A stretch of 38,291 nucleotides of DNA from Methylobacterium symbioticum (GCF_902141845.1 NZ_CABFPH010000051.1:1-38291), one strand, 5' to 3'; shown: positions 23,202 through 32,652, numbered from the stretch's first letter. Numbers and translations: made by a program. Notes: a model not told the origin generated them from the sequence alone.

Positions 23202-24821
23202 ATGGTTTCAAAGGGCATCCTGGGACTTGGCGGAGCGGCGTTCGGTCTGATCCTCACGGCCGGCGCGGCGCTGGCGGAGCCCGCGCGGTCCGGCGGCACA
23301 CTGACCGCGATCGTGCAGCCCGAGCCCGTGATCCTGACCGCGGCGCTCAACACGGCCGCCCCGACCGGGGTCGTCAGCGGGACGATCTTCGACGGGCTCG
23401 TCGATTACGACCGTGACCTCAAGCCGATCCCGGCGCTCGCGACCTCCTGGGAGACCGCGCCCGACGGCCTCAGCCTGACCTTCCACCTGCGCCCGAACGT
23501 GAAGTGGCACGACGGCCAGCCCTTCACGGCGGCGGACGTCAAATGGACGCTGGAGAACGTCTGGACCAAGATCCATCCCCGCAATCAGGTGACTTTCGGC
23601 AAGGTCACGGGTGTCGAGACGCCCGATCCGCTCACCGTGATCCTGCGCCTCGGCCAGCCCTCGCCAGCGATTCTCTCGTCGCTCAACAGCAACGGGGCGC
23701 AGATCCTGCCCAAGCACCTCTACGAGGGCACCGACCCGCTCTCCAACCCCTACAACAACAAGCCGGTCGGCACCGGCCCGTTCAAGTTCAAGGAATGGAG
23801 CCGCGGCAATCACATCGTGCTGGAGCGCAACCCCGATTACTGGGATGCGGGCAAGCCCTATCTCGACCGCGTCGTCTTCCGCGTGCTGCCCGACGCCGCC
23901 GCCCGGGCCGCCGCCCTGGAGAAGGGCGAGGCGCAATACGCGCCCCTGAGCCCGGTGCCGCTGAAGGACGCCGCCCGCCTCGGCGGCCTGCCGAACCTGC
24001 GCGTCGAGACCACCGGATACGAGTGGCTCTCGCCCTGGCTGTTCGCCGATTTCAACGTCGAGCGCGGGCCCCTCAAGGACGTGCGGGTGCGCCGCGCCCT
24101 CGCCCAGGCCATCGACCGGGCGGCGCTTGCCCGCGTGGTCTGGTTCAATTTCGGGGTGCCGGCGACGAGCCCGGTCCCCTCGACGCTTACCGACTTCCAC
24201 GCCAAGGACACGCCGGCCTACCCGTTCGACACCAAGCGGGCCGAGGCGCTCCTCGACGAGGCCGGCTGGGCGCGCGGCGCGAACGGCACGCGCTTCAGCC
24301 TTGAGATCGACTACATCCCGTACGGCGACGACTTCAAGCGGACGGCCGAGTTCCTCAAGGCCTCGCTGCGCCGCGTCGGCGTCGAGGCCAATATCCGCAG
24401 CCAGGACACGCCGAGCTACACACGCCGGATCTACGGCGACCGCGACTTCGACATCGCGATCACGTGGTTCGCCGCCTTCTCGGATCCGCAAGTCGGCGTC
24501 ACTCGTGCCTACTGGTCTGCCTCCGTCGGCAAGAACATCCCCTGGACGAACGGCTCGGGCTACCGCAACCCGGAGGTCGACGGGCTGATCGCGGCGGTGC
24601 AGGGGGAGGCCGATCCGGCCAAGCGGCGCGCGCTGTTCCGGCGCTTCCAGGAGATCGTCCTCACCGACCTGCCGACCCTGCCGCTGCTGGAGCTGAAGTT
24701 CTTCACGGTCGAGGCGGTCGGGCTCCGCCACGGCGCCCGCGGCGACCAGGTCTATGGCAGCTTCCGCGATTTCCGCTTCGACGGTCCGGCTCCCGGCCAG
24801 TCCCGCGCCAGCGCCAACTGA
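23202..24821 (+). CDS. Peptide/nickel/opine-type ABC transporter substrate-binding protein
   Basis: A 539-residue SBP_bac_5-family binding protein. A signal peptide is present (MVSKGILGLGGAAFGLILTAG, cleavage near ALA-EP). The family features follow: SGGTLTAIVQPEPVILTAALN, the LTFHLRPNVKWHDGQPFTAADVKW block near residues 90-113 (landmark), GTGPFKFKEWSRGNHIVLERNPDYWD, and DVRVRRALAQAIDRAALARVVW. The family carries di- and oligopeptides, glutathione, nickel complexes or opines to a DppBCDF-like translocator. This is the first gene of a complete five-gene operon. Since a sulfur-type monooxygenase is transcribed divergently, an organosulfur ligand such as a thioether or glutathione-like molecule is plausible, but is inference. 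Confidence 0.92.
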   Translation: MVSKGILGLGGAAFGLILTAGAALAEPARSGGTLTAIVQPEPVILTAALNTAAPTGVVSGTIFDGLVDYDRDLKPIPALATSWETAPDGLSLTFHLRPNVKWHDGQPFTAADVKWTLENVWTKIHPRNQVTFGKVTGVETPDPLTVILRLGQPSPAILSSLNSNGAQILPKHLYEGTDPLSNPYNNKPVGTGPFKFKEWSRGNHIVLERNPDYWDAGKPYLDRVVFRVLPDAAARAAALEKGEAQYAPLSPVPLKDAARLGGLPNLRVETTGYEWLSPWLFADFNVERGPLKDVRVRRALAQAIDRAALARVVWFNFGVPATSPVPSTLTDFHAKDTPAYPFDTKRAEALLDEAGWARGANGTRFSLEIDYIPYGDDFKRTAEFLKASLRRVGVEANIRSQDTPSYTRRIYGDRDFDIAITWFAAFSDPQVGVTRAYWSASVGKNIPWTNGSGYRNPEVDGLIAAVQGEADPAKRRALFRRFQEIVLTDLPTLPLLELKFFTVEAVGLRHGARGDQVYGSFRDFRFDGPAPGQSRASAN

Positions 24822-24830
24822 GCGATCAAG

Positions 24831-25814
24831 ATGCGCATGCCCGCGGGCGGCTCGGCGGCGATCCGCCGCCTGGCCCAGATGGTGTCGGTCGTGGTCGGCA
24901 TCGCCGTCGTCAACTTCTTCCTGCTGCATCTGGCGCCGGGCGACGCGGCCCAGGTGCTGGCGGGAGAGGCGGGCTCGGCCACGCCCGAATACATCGCGGC
25001 CCTGCGCGCGCAGTTCGGCCTCGACCAGCCCCTGGGGGTGCAGTTCGCGAAGTACCTCGCCAAGGTGCTGACCCTCGATCTCGGCTTCTCCGTCCGGCAG
25101 GGCCTGCCGGTGGCGCAGCTCATCCTCGACCGGCTCGGGCCAACGCTCCTGCTGATGGGGGCGAGCCTCGGCTTCGCCGTCCTCGCCGGAGGAGCGCTGG
25201 GCTTCGTCGCGGCCCGTCATGCCGGCCGGCCTCTCGACACCGCGATCTCAGCCCTCGCGCTTCTCTTCTACGCGACGCCGGTCTTCTGGATCGGCGTGAT
25301 GCTGATCGTCGTGTTCTCGGTCTGGCTCGACTGGCTGCCGGTCGGCGGCATGGCCGAGATCGGGACGGGCCGCACCGGCCTCGCCCATCTCGGCGACGTC
25401 CTGCGCCACCTCGTGCTCCCGGCCCTGACCCTGGCCCTCTACTATCTCGCGATCTACACGCGCCTGACCCGGGCCGCGATGCTGGAGGCCTATGGCCAGG
25501 ATTACGTGCGCACGGCGGTGGCCAAGGGCGTGCGCCCGCGCCGGATCGCCTACCGGCACGTCCTGCGCAACGCGCTCCTGCCGGTGGTGACGCAGCTCGG
25601 CCTGCAGCTCGGCGCGATCCTCGGGGGCGCCGTCCTGGTGGAGACGGTCTTCGCTTGGCCGGGCCTCGGCCGCCTCGCCTTCGAGGCCCTGTTCCAGCGG
25701 GACCTCAACCTGCTGCTCGGCATCCTGCTGTGCAGTTCGGTCGTCGTCGTCCTCGCCAACCTTGCGGTCGACCTGCTCTACGCGGTGCTCGATCCGCGCA
25801 CCGCCCGAGCCTGA
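24831..25814 (+). CDS. Peptide-type ABC transporter permease, DppB family
   Basis: A 327-residue inner-membrane permease with about six helices. The N-terminal region has the DppB signature VNFFLLHLAPGDAAQVLAGE, the loop LRAQFGLDQPLGVQFAKYL, and the EAA loop that docks the ATPases reads EAYGQDYVRTAVAKGVRPRR followed by IAYRHVLRNALLPVV. The ATG at 24831 is nine bases after the stop of the binding-protein gene. It pairs with the next permease to form the channel. Confidence 0.93.
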   Translation: MRMPAGGSAAIRRLAQMVSVVVGIAVVNFFLLHLAPGDAAQVLAGEAGSATPEYIAALRAQFGLDQPLGVQFAKYLAKVLTLDLGFSVRQGLPVAQLILDRLGPTLLLMGASLGFAVLAGGALGFVAARHAGRPLDTAISALALLFYATPVFWIGVMLIVVFSVWLDWLPVGGMAEIGTGRTGLAHLGDVLRHLVLPALTLALYYLAIYTRLTRAAMLEAYGQDYVRTAVAKGVRPRRIAYRHVLRNALLPVVTQLGLQLGAILGGAVLVETVFAWPGLGRLAFEALFQRDLNLLLGILLCSSVVVVLANLAVDLLYAVLDPRTARA

Positions 25815-25818
25815 CCCG

Positions 25819-26691
25819 ATGACCGGCACGCTGACGATCTCAGCGGCCCGGCCGCGGCCGGCCGGACTTGTCGCCCGCCTGATCCGGCGCCCCTCCGCCG
25901 TCGTCGGCCTGGCCCTGCTCGGCCTCGTCGCCGGGGCGGGCCTCGCCGCGCCGGTCCTCTATCCTGGCGACCCGCTCGACATGATCGGCGCGCCGCTGCA
26001 ATGGCCGGGTATGGACCCGGCCTTCCCGCTCGGCACGGACATGCTCGGACGCGACATCGCCGCCGGGATCACGCACGGCGCTCGGATCTCGCTGATGATC
26101 GGCGCGGTCGCGACCCTGGTGGCGCTCGTCATCGGAGTCGGGATCGGGGCAGGGGCCGGCTATTACGGCGGCCGCGTCGAGGCCGCTCTGATGCGGCTCA
26201 CCGAACTCTTCCAGACCATCCCGCCCTTCCTGTTCACCCTGGCGATCGTCGCGGTGCTGCAGCCCTCCATCCCGACTATCGTGCTGGCGATCGGGCTGAC
26301 CGGCTGGCCGGGCCTGGCCCGGCTGGTGCGGGCCGAGGTGCTGCGCCTGCGCGACGGCGAGCTCGTCCAGGCCTCGATCGTGATCGGCGCCTCGGATGCC
26401 CGCATCATCGGCCTGCATATCCTGCCGAACGTGCTCGCCCCCGTGGTGGTCTCCGCCTCGATCCTAGTGGCGAACGCGATCCTGACCGAGTCGAGCCTCG
26501 CCTTCCTCGGCCTCGGCGACCCGAACGTCGTCAGTTGGGGGGGCATGGTGGGCGCTGGGCGCGAGGTGATCCGCACGGACTGGTTCGTTGCCGCGGCTCC
26601 GGGGCTCGCCATCGTCGCGGCCGTGCTCGCACTCAACCTGCTCGGCGACGGGCTCAACGACGCGCTCGACCTGAAGCGGGCGCTGCGATGA
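25819..26691 (+). CDS. Peptide-type ABC transporter permease, DppC family
   Basis: A 290-residue permease of the DppC family. Its features are FPLGTDMLGRDIAAGITHGARISL, the segment GYYGGRVEAALMRLTELFQTIPPF, and an EAA-type loop RDGELVQASIVIGASDARII followed by HILPNVLAPVV. The ATG at 25819 lies four bases after the DppB stop, and the stop overlaps the start of the first ATPase gene (ATGA). An alternative in-frame start 57 bases upstream lies inside DppB and is not supported. Confidence 0.93.
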   Translation: MTGTLTISAARPRPAGLVARLIRRPSAVVGLALLGLVAGAGLAAPVLYPGDPLDMIGAPLQWPGMDPAFPLGTDMLGRDIAAGITHGARISLMIGAVATLVALVIGVGIGAGAGYYGGRVEAALMRLTELFQTIPPFLFTLAIVAVLQPSIPTIVLAIGLTGWPGLARLVRAEVLRLRDGELVQASIVIGASDARIIGLHILPNVLAPVVVSASILVANAILTESSLAFLGLGDPNVVSWGGMVGAGREVIRTDWFVAAAPGLAIVAAVLALNLLGDGLNDALDLKRALR

Positions 26692-27678
26692 GCGCGGAGA
26701 CGCGCACGGGGGCACCCGTCCTGGAGGTCGACGACCTCCGGATCTCCTTCCGCGAGCGCGCCGCCGAGCGGGCGGCGGTGCACGGCCTCGGCTTCTCGGT
26801 GGAGGCCGGCGAGACCCTGGCGATCGTCGGCGAATCCGGCTGCGGCAAGTCGCTCACCGCTTTCGCGCTGCTCGGCCTGCTGCCCGGCAACGCCCGCGCC
26901 AGCGGACGCGTCCGCCTGGAGGGCCGCGACATCCTCGGGCTTGAGGGCGAGGCGATGCGGCGCCTGCGCGGCACGCGCATCGCCATGATCTTCCAGGAGC
27001 CGATGACGGCGCTCAACCCGGTTCTCACGATCGGTGCCCAGATCGTCGAGGCGATCCGGGAGCACGAGGCGGTGAGCGCCGCCGACGCCCGCACGCGGAC
27101 GCTCAGTCTTCTCGCGCGCGTCCGCATTCCCGATCCCGAGCGCCGCTTCGGCGAGTATCCGCACCGACTGTCCGGCGGCATGCGCCAGCGCGTGGTGATC
27201 GCGATGGCGCTCGCCTGCGCGCCGGCCGTCCTCGTCGCGGACGAGCCGACCACGGCCCTCGACGTCACGGTGCAGGCAGAGATCCTCGACCTGATCGACG
27301 ACCTGCGCCGGGAGACCGGCATGGCGGTGGTGCTCATCACCCACGATCTCGGCCTCGTGGCCGAGCATGCCGACCGGGTGCTGGTCATGTATGCGGGGCG
27401 CGCTGTCGAGGCCGGCTCTGCCGCCGCCCTCTTCGCCGCGCCGCGCCACCCCTATACGCGTGCCCTCGTCGCGGCCCGCCCGCGGCCGGGATCCGCCCTA
27501 CGGCAGCGGCTCGTCGAGATTCCCGGCCAGGTCCCGCCGCCCGGCGCGATGCCGCCGGGCTGCGCCTTCGCGCCGCGCTGCCCGGCGGCTGAAGCGCCCT
27601 GCCGCGAGACCCCGCCGCCCCTCCCGTCCGTCGGTACCGCGGCGGAGCGGGTCGCCTGCCTCCGTTGGAAGGATCTCC

Positions 27679-28674
<996 letters not shown>

Positions 28675-28682
28675 GCGGCAGT

Positions 28683-28715
28683 CGGGATCGAGCGCTGACA
28701 GCGCCGCGGATCCCG
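28683..28715 (+). terminator. Long GC hairpin after the peptide-type transporter operon
   Basis: CGGGATC and GATCCCG form a 7-bp outer stem, and GCGCT and AGCGC an inner stem around GAC, nine bases downstream of the last ATPase gene. There is no T tract, so this is either a Rho-assisted end or a stabilising 3' structure. Confidence 0.45.
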
Positions 28716-28773
28716 TCGCCATCAGTGCGAGACTGCCTCCAGCACCCGGCCGACGATGACCGGACCGGTATTT

Positions 28774-28795
28774 TGTACCGGGCTAATTGGGAGGC
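28774..28795. repeat. Left terminal inverted repeat of the IS3-family element
   Basis: Begins TGTACCGGGCTAATTGGGAG; pairs with 29961-29982 on the opposite strand with three mismatches in the first 20 bases. It lies 14 bases beyond the end of the transposase OrfB frame. Confidence 0.75.
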
Positions 28796-28808
28796 TACTG
28801 CATGGTCG

Positions 28809-29546
28809 CTACCCTGGGTAGCCGGAAGGCCAGATCCGGGAAGGTGGGGGTGCGGGCGGCTGGGAGCCCAAGGATGAGTGCGGCCGGACGCGATTGTAGG
28901 TGTTTTGCCAAAGACCGATCACGATCTTCCCCTCCTTCAGCGAGTGGAAAATTTCCTGCGTCAGGCACTCATCGCGCAGTTTTCCGTTGAAGATCTCGCA
29001 ATACCCGTTCTCCCACCGTGATCTGGGCGCGATGTACTGGATCTGTGGACCCGTCTTGGCGGCCCATTTGCGGCGTGCCTTCGAGATCATCTCAGGGCCG
29101 TTGTCGCACCGGATGTGCTCCGGGATGCCGTGCAAGCACATTGCGTCAGCCAACGCCTCGATCACGCCGAGGCCGTTGATCCGCCGAGCAACCTTCAGCG
29201 CCAGGCAGGTCCGGTTGTGCTCGTCGAGCCGCGTCAGGATGCGCAGGCTTCGGCCATCGTGGGTCTGCGCATGCACGAAGTCGAAGCTCCAGACCTGATT
29301 GCGGTGAAGCGGCCGCAGGCGCACGCAGGAGCCGTCGTTCGGCCAAAGTCGACTGCGGGGTCTCTGTCGGCTGGGGACCTTCAGCCCCTCGCGGTGCCAG
29401 ATGCGCTGAACCCGATCCTCGCCCACCCGCCAGCCGCCTGCCTGCAGCAGAGCCGTGACGCGGCGGTAACCGTAGCGCCTATACTCGGACGCCAAGGCAA
29501 CGATGGCCCGGGTCAGCCCATCTTCGTCGGCCGGCAGTGTGGGCAC
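28809..29546 (-). CDS. IS3-family transposase OrfB (catalytic domain)
   Basis: The catalytic part of the transposase, an integrase-core (RNase H-like) domain. From the GTG at 29546 it is 245 residues; the frame is open upstream through the slippery site, so the true product is probably the OrfAB fusion that adds REKYSLSERHACRIVGQHRG. The DDE triad is intact: Asp in VWSFDFVHAQT, Asp in IRCDNGPEM, and, 35 residues later, Glu in YCEIFNGKLRDECL. The C-terminus has the IS3 ending TYNRVRPHSSLG. It looks intact and possibly active. Confidence 0.88.
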   Translation of the reverse strand: MPTLPADEDGLTRAIVALASEYRRYGYRRVTALLQAGGWRVGEDRVQRIWHREGLKVPSRQRPRSRLWPNDGSCVRLRPLHRNQVWSFDFVHAQTHDGRSLRILTRLDEHNRTCLALKVARRINGLGVIEALADAMCLHGIPEHIRCDNGPEMISKARRKWAAKTGPQIQYIAPRSRWENGYCEIFNGKLRDECLTQEIFHSLKEGKIVIGLWQNTYNRVRPHSSLGSQPPAPPPSRIWPSGYPG

Positions 29547-29935
29547 GTAGCGTTGCGTGCCGCGATGCTGGCCGACGATCCGGCAAGCATGACGTTCCGA
29601 GAGACTGTACTTCTCTCGGATGCCGTCGACCGCCTGCCAGCGTCGCTCGGGGGCTGCAAGTTTCCCGAGGCGACGTCCGCCAGGACCTGCTTCTCCGGAG
29701 ACAGGTCTGCCACGAGCCGCCGCAGCCGCGCGTTCTCACGCTCCAGGTCCTTCATTTTCCTGGCCTGATCGACCCGGAGACCGCCGTACTCCTTGCGCCA
29801 GCGGTAATAGCTCTGCTCGGAGATCGCCGCCTCCTTGCAGGCCAAAGCCAAACTCTTGCCCTGCGCTGTCTGCACTTCGATCTGGCGCAGCTTGAGCACA
29901 ACCTGCTCCGCGCTCGTCTTCTGACCTCGCCGCAT
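29513..29935 (-). CDS. IS3-family transposase OrfA
   Basis: The upstream transposase frame. From ATG 29935 (GGAG just before it) it encodes the IS3 OrfA DNA-binding part: MRRGQKTSAEQVVLKLRQIE, a helix-turn-helix KSLALACKEAAISEQSYYRW, and a leucine-rich segment RKMKDLERENARLRRLVADL that mediates dimerisation. After EKQVLADVASGNL the frame reads into sequence without similarity and stops at 29513, while the OrfB protein continues in the -1 frame. The slippery sequence G-GGA-AAC sits exactly at this junction. An earlier ATG at 29983 lies outside the element and is not used here. Confidence 0.85.
   Translation of the reverse strand: MRRGQKTSAEQVVLKLRQIEVQTAQGKSLALACKEAAISEQSYYRWRKEYGGLRVDQARKMKDLERENARLRRLVADLSPEKQVLADVASGNLQPPSDAGRRSTASERSTVSRNVMLAGSSASIAARNATCPHCRPTKMG
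29660..29666 (-). other. Candidate programmed -1 frameshift site GGGAAAC
   Basis: On the minus strand the OrfA codons TCG GGA AAC contain the heptamer G-GGA-AAC (X-XXY-YYZ form). A -1 slip gives GGG AAA CTT, and the new frame continues as KLAAPERRWQAVDGIREKYS into OrfB. This is how IS3 elements make the OrfAB transposase. Confidence 0.6.
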
Positions 29936-29960
29936 CTCCGGCTCCTTCCGTCCTGGCTGA

Positions 29961-29982
29961 TCCTCCCAATCAGCTCGGTCCA
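29961..29982. repeat. Right terminal inverted repeat of the IS3-family element
   Basis: On the minus strand it begins TGGACCGAGCTGATTGGGAG, matching the left end. It lies 25 bases upstream of the OrfA start and would flank the element's own promoter. Confidence 0.75.
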
Positions 29983-30288
29983 AAGCCCGCCGGTCAGGTC
30001 ACTCAGTCTCGGCCATTCAGCGTCTTCTGGCGGCTTCTCAGAAGCGGACTCTGCGGCAGCTCAGCTTGTGGGTCTCAGTTGCGCTAGCAGCGAAACCGAG
30101 CGTCGAGGCGCGAAGCGGTTGTTCGTCTTCAGTCGTCGACCATGAGCATCGCGAGATGCGCAGTTCTCTCGCGCTCGCGGTCGATAAGGAGGGGACCCGC
30201 TCCGCCGCGGAGGCTCCGGCCGCATCCTATTTGCACGGGGCTTGCAAATCGGTGAGGTGCCGATCGAGCATCCAGGACGAGCCGAGGA
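29983..30288. other. 306-base upstream region of the sigma-54 activator
   Basis: Between the IS end and the activator gene no coding sequence is recognised. The region has a small palindrome GCTTCT-C-AGAAGC at about 30033-30045 and the larger dyad at 30229-30249 listed separately. It presumably holds the activator promoter; the IS insertion may have replaced or altered what was upstream. Confidence 0.5.
30229..30249. promoter_or_regulatory. 7-7-7 inverted repeat that also resembles a -24/-12 promoter
   Basis: ATTTGCA and TGCAAAT are perfect inverted repeats around CGGGGCT, 39 bases before the activator start. The same bases contain TTGCAC-N5-TTGCA (30231-30246), which fits the sigma-54 spacing but has TG instead of the nearly invariant GG at -24. 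Either an operator, possibly for autoregulation, or a weak sigma-54 promoter is possible. Confidence 0.4.
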
Positions 30289-31890
30289 ATGGACGGACAT
30301 ATCCGTAGAGCCCCGTCGAGCGCGCATTGGCGCACGCAGGAGATGTTCCTCATCCAGGAGGTGATGAATTTGATCGGCAGGGGCCTGCGCCTCGATCAGG
30401 TCGCCCGCGAGATGCTGCATCTCCTGTCCGAGATCGTCGGGCTGAACCGCGGGCGCATCGTCCTGAAGGACCCTGAGGGCGAAGGATACCATATCGCCCA
30501 TTCCTACGGGCTGACCCGCGAGGAGGCGGCGCGCGGACGCTACGCGCCGGGCGAGGGCATCACTGGGCGCGTCATCCAGGATGGCCACCTCATCATCGTG
30601 CAGGACATCGACAAGGATCCGACCTTCCTCGGACGCGCCGTGGCGCGGGCGCAATTGCCCCGCGGCGCCGTCTCGTTCCTGGCGCTGCCGATCCGGGTCG
30701 ATCACCGCACCGTCGGTGCCATCGCCTGCCACCGCATCCGGCACCGGGAGCGGGCGCTCTCTGATGATCTCACCATCCTGCGCATCATCGCCACCATGGT
30801 CAGCCAGTTGTTGACCCTGAACGAACGCGTCGAGCGCAAGACGCGGGCGCTAGAAGAGCACAACGACATGCTGGAGCGGGAACTTCGCCTCAAGCGCGCC
30901 CGCTACGGCATCATCGGCACCTCGCCCGCACTGCTGCGAGCCCTAACGCAGGTCGAGAAAGTCGCGAATGCGACCGCGAGCGTGCTGCTGCTCGGCGAGT
31001 CGGGGACCGGCAAGGAACTCTTCGCCCGCGCGCTCCACCTCGAGAGCCCGCGTCGCGACCGGCCGTTCATCAAGGTCAATTGCGCGGCGATCCCCGACAG
31101 CCTGTTCGAGTCCGAGCTGTTTGGGCACGAGCGCGGCGCCTTCACTGGGGCGATCGAGGCGCGGGCGGGCTGGTTCGAGCAGGCGAGCGGCGGCACGATC
31201 TTCCTCGACGAGATCGGCGAGATGCCGGCAATCCTCCAGACCAAGCTGCTGCGCACGCTCCAGGAGGGCACCGTGGTTCGGCTCGGCGGCAAGCGCGAGA
31301 TCCGCGTCGACATGCGCCTCGTGGCCGCGACGAACCGCGACCTCGCCACCGAGGTCGCCCACGGGCGCTTCCGGGAGGATCTGTTCTACCGCCTCAACGT
31401 CGTGCCAATCACCCTGCCGCCGCTGGCCGAGCGGCGCAGCGACATCCCCGATCTGGTGCTGCACTTCCTCACGCAGGCCAACCAGGGCAATCAGCGCAAC
31501 GTCAACCTGACGCAAGCGGCGGTCGCCCACCTCGCCCGGCAGCCCTGGCCGGGCAACATCCGCCAGCTCGCCAACTTCATCGAACGGCTCGTGCTGCTGG
31601 CGAGTGAGGGTATCCTCGATGTGGAGGATGTGCGGCCGATGCTCAAAGGCGCCCTCGTCACGGCGCCGAGCGCGTTCGCGACGAGCCTCTATCATGTTCC
31701 TGAGCGGGAGGCCGCGCCGCGGGCGATCGGCTCCGTGCGGCCCTACCTGCCCGCCGATTCCCACGGGCATGCGGAGCTGCAGATCGCCTTGAGCCAGGCC
31801 GGCGGCAACAAGACCCGCGCGGCGCAGCGGCTCGGGCTGACCGAGCGCCAGTTCTCCTATCGCTGGCGAAAGCTCCAGCCGGCGCCGTGA
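30289..31890 (+). CDS. Sigma-54-dependent activator, GAF-AAA+-Fis (NifA-like architecture)
   Basis: A 533-residue enhancer-binding protein. A GAF sensor domain covers about residues 25-178 (with YAPGEGITGRVIQDG and VSFLALPIRV), followed by a short helical linker and the AAA+ domain: Walker A GESGTGKE (236-243), the sigma-54 contact loop GAFTGA (283-288), Walker B IFLDEIGEM, and the sensor regions RLVAATNRDL and REDLFYRLNVVPI. The end, ALSQAGGNKTRAAQRLGLTERQFSYRWRKL, is a Fis-type helix-turn-helix. No receiver domain is present, so the GAF domain probably senses a small molecule. The ATG at 30289 has GAGGA too close; a start at 30343 is possible. A strong dyad and a -24/-12 promoter follow directly downstream, so its target is most likely the adjacent OsmC-TauE operon. 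Confidence 0.92.
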   Translation: MDGHIRRAPSSAHWRTQEMFLIQEVMNLIGRGLRLDQVAREMLHLLSEIVGLNRGRIVLKDPEGEGYHIAHSYGLTREEAARGRYAPGEGITGRVIQDGHLIIVQDIDKDPTFLGRAVARAQLPRGAVSFLALPIRVDHRTVGAIACHRIRHRERALSDDLTILRIIATMVSQLLTLNERVERKTRALEEHNDMLERELRLKRARYGIIGTSPALLRALTQVEKVANATASVLLLGESGTGKELFARALHLESPRRDRPFIKVNCAAIPDSLFESELFGHERGAFTGAIEARAGWFEQASGGTIFLDEIGEMPAILQTKLLRTLQEGTVVRLGGKREIRVDMRLVAATNRDLATEVAHGRFREDLFYRLNVVPITLPPLAERRSDIPDLVLHFLTQANQGNQRNVNLTQAAVAHLARQPWPGNIRQLANFIERLVLLASEGILDVEDVRPMLKGALVTAPSAFATSLYHVPEREAAPRAIGSVRPYLPADSHGHAELQIALSQAGGNKTRAAQRLGLTERQFSYRWRKLQPAP

Positions 31891-31910
31891 AGAGGCCGAC
31901 AAAACCTGAC

Positions 31911-31933
31911 ATTGTCGACAGAATGTCGACAAT
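31911..31933. promoter_or_regulatory. Perfect 10-3-10 inverted repeat, likely enhancer site for the sigma-54 activator
   Basis: Arms ATTGTCGACA (31911-31920) and TGTCGACAAT (31924-31933) are perfect inverse complements around GAA. The site lies 20 bases after the activator gene and about 105 bp upstream of the -24 box at 32027, the usual distance for an upstream activating sequence. The length suits a Fis-type helix-turn-helix dimer. Confidence 0.7.
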
Positions 31934-32026
31934 CGCAGACGCGTCGCGATGGCTTCGCAGCCATAAATATCTTCCAAGTTATTGATCATGTTTGTCTTTG
32001 TAGAATAATCGATCGCTCGACAGATC

Positions 32027-32042
32027 TGGCACTTGCCTTGCG
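32027..32042 (+). promoter_or_regulatory. Sigma-54 (-24/-12) promoter of the OsmC-TauE operon
   Basis: TGGCAC-TTGCC-TTGCG matches the consensus TGGCAC-N5-TTGC exactly, with correct spacing. Transcription would start about 32053, some 48 bases before the first gene of the operon. The preceding enhancer-like dyad and the neighbouring sigma-54 activator strengthen the call. Confidence 0.82.
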
Positions 32043-32100
32043 CAAGCCCCTCCGAGCCGGCCCCGACACATCCGAGGCCTGAGCCGAACAGGAGTTGCTG

Positions 32101-32652
32101 ATGAGCGCGAGCGCCGCCCCCCAAACTGTCTCCACCTACCTGCGGCCGATCAACCGGGACGGCCTGATGCAGTTTGCCGAGAAGGGCCGCTGCAATCCCG
32201 GCTCCCGCGGCACCAACAAGGTTCACACCGTCGTCGAGGGGCAGTACCGCACCCTCAGCTATGTCGGCGACCATCAGCCGGTCGTAGTGGACGAGCCGCT
32301 CCACCTCTTCGGCGAGAACACGGCGCCTGCACCCGGCGAGATCGTGCTCTCGGCGCTCGGCGGCTGTCTCGCGGTCGGCATCACCGCCGTCGCCACGTGG
32401 AAACAGGTGCGTCTCTCGCGCCTCGAACTGCATCTGGAGGGCGACATCGGCAACCCGGCCGCCTGGGGCGCCGGCGGCGCTGAGAAGCTGCCCGCCGAAA
32501 TGGGCTTCCAAGAGATTCGGGTCGCCGTGACCATCGAGGGCAATGCGAGCCGCGAGGAGCTCGACGCCATCGTGCAGCACGCCAACGTGTTCTCGCCGGT
32601 GGCCAACTCCATGCGCAACCCGATCGCCTTCAAGATCGGACTGGCTGCCTGA
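32101..32652 (+). CDS. OsmC-family protein with a single conserved cysteine
   Basis: A 183-residue OsmC-fold protein, first gene of the sigma-54 operon. It has the first OsmC cysteine in EIVLSALGGCLAVGITAVA with the long helix after it, and the closing segment ANVFSPVANSMRNPIAF; but the second cysteine found in peroxidatic OsmC/Ohr proteins is missing (Phe-Ser in its place). It is thus unlikely to be a classical two-cysteine peroxidase; the lone cysteine could carry a persulfide or bind a thiol. The ATG at 32101 has AGGAG six bases upstream; the TTG six bases earlier is not used. The gap to the next gene is 59 bases. Confidence 0.88.
   Translation: MSASAAPQTVSTYLRPINRDGLMQFAEKGRCNPGSRGTNKVHTVVEGQYRTLSYVGDHQPVVVDEPLHLFGENTAPAPGEIVLSALGGCLAVGITAVATWKQVRLSRLELHLEGDIGNPAAWGAGGAEKLPAEMGFQEIRVAVTIEGNASREELDAIVQHANVFSPVANSMRNPIAFKIGLAA

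Larger units (their letters stand above)
28774..29982 (-). mobile_element. IS3-family insertion sequence (IS407-like), 1209 bp
   Basis: The element has two overlapping transposase frames on the minus strand and imperfect terminal inverted repeats of about 21 bp beginning TG and ending CA: the left end reads TGTACCGGGCTAATTGGGAG, the right end, on the opposite strand, TGGACCGAGCTGATTGGGAG. Three mismatches in 20 are seen. The length fits the IS407 group. The flanks (ATTT before, AAGC after) show no target duplication of 3 or 4 bases. It separates the transporter operon from the sigma-54 regulator. Confidence 0.85.

Noticed and set aside
23009..23353. A 114-codon minus-strand open frame in the intergenic region before the ABC operon
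   Set aside because: It overlaps the binding-protein start antisense and has no family features; the region is AT-rich regulatory DNA.
30289..31890. NifA itself
   Set aside because: Domain order is the same, but no nif gene is near, the typical NifA interdomain cysteine motif is not seen, and the context is sulfur metabolism.
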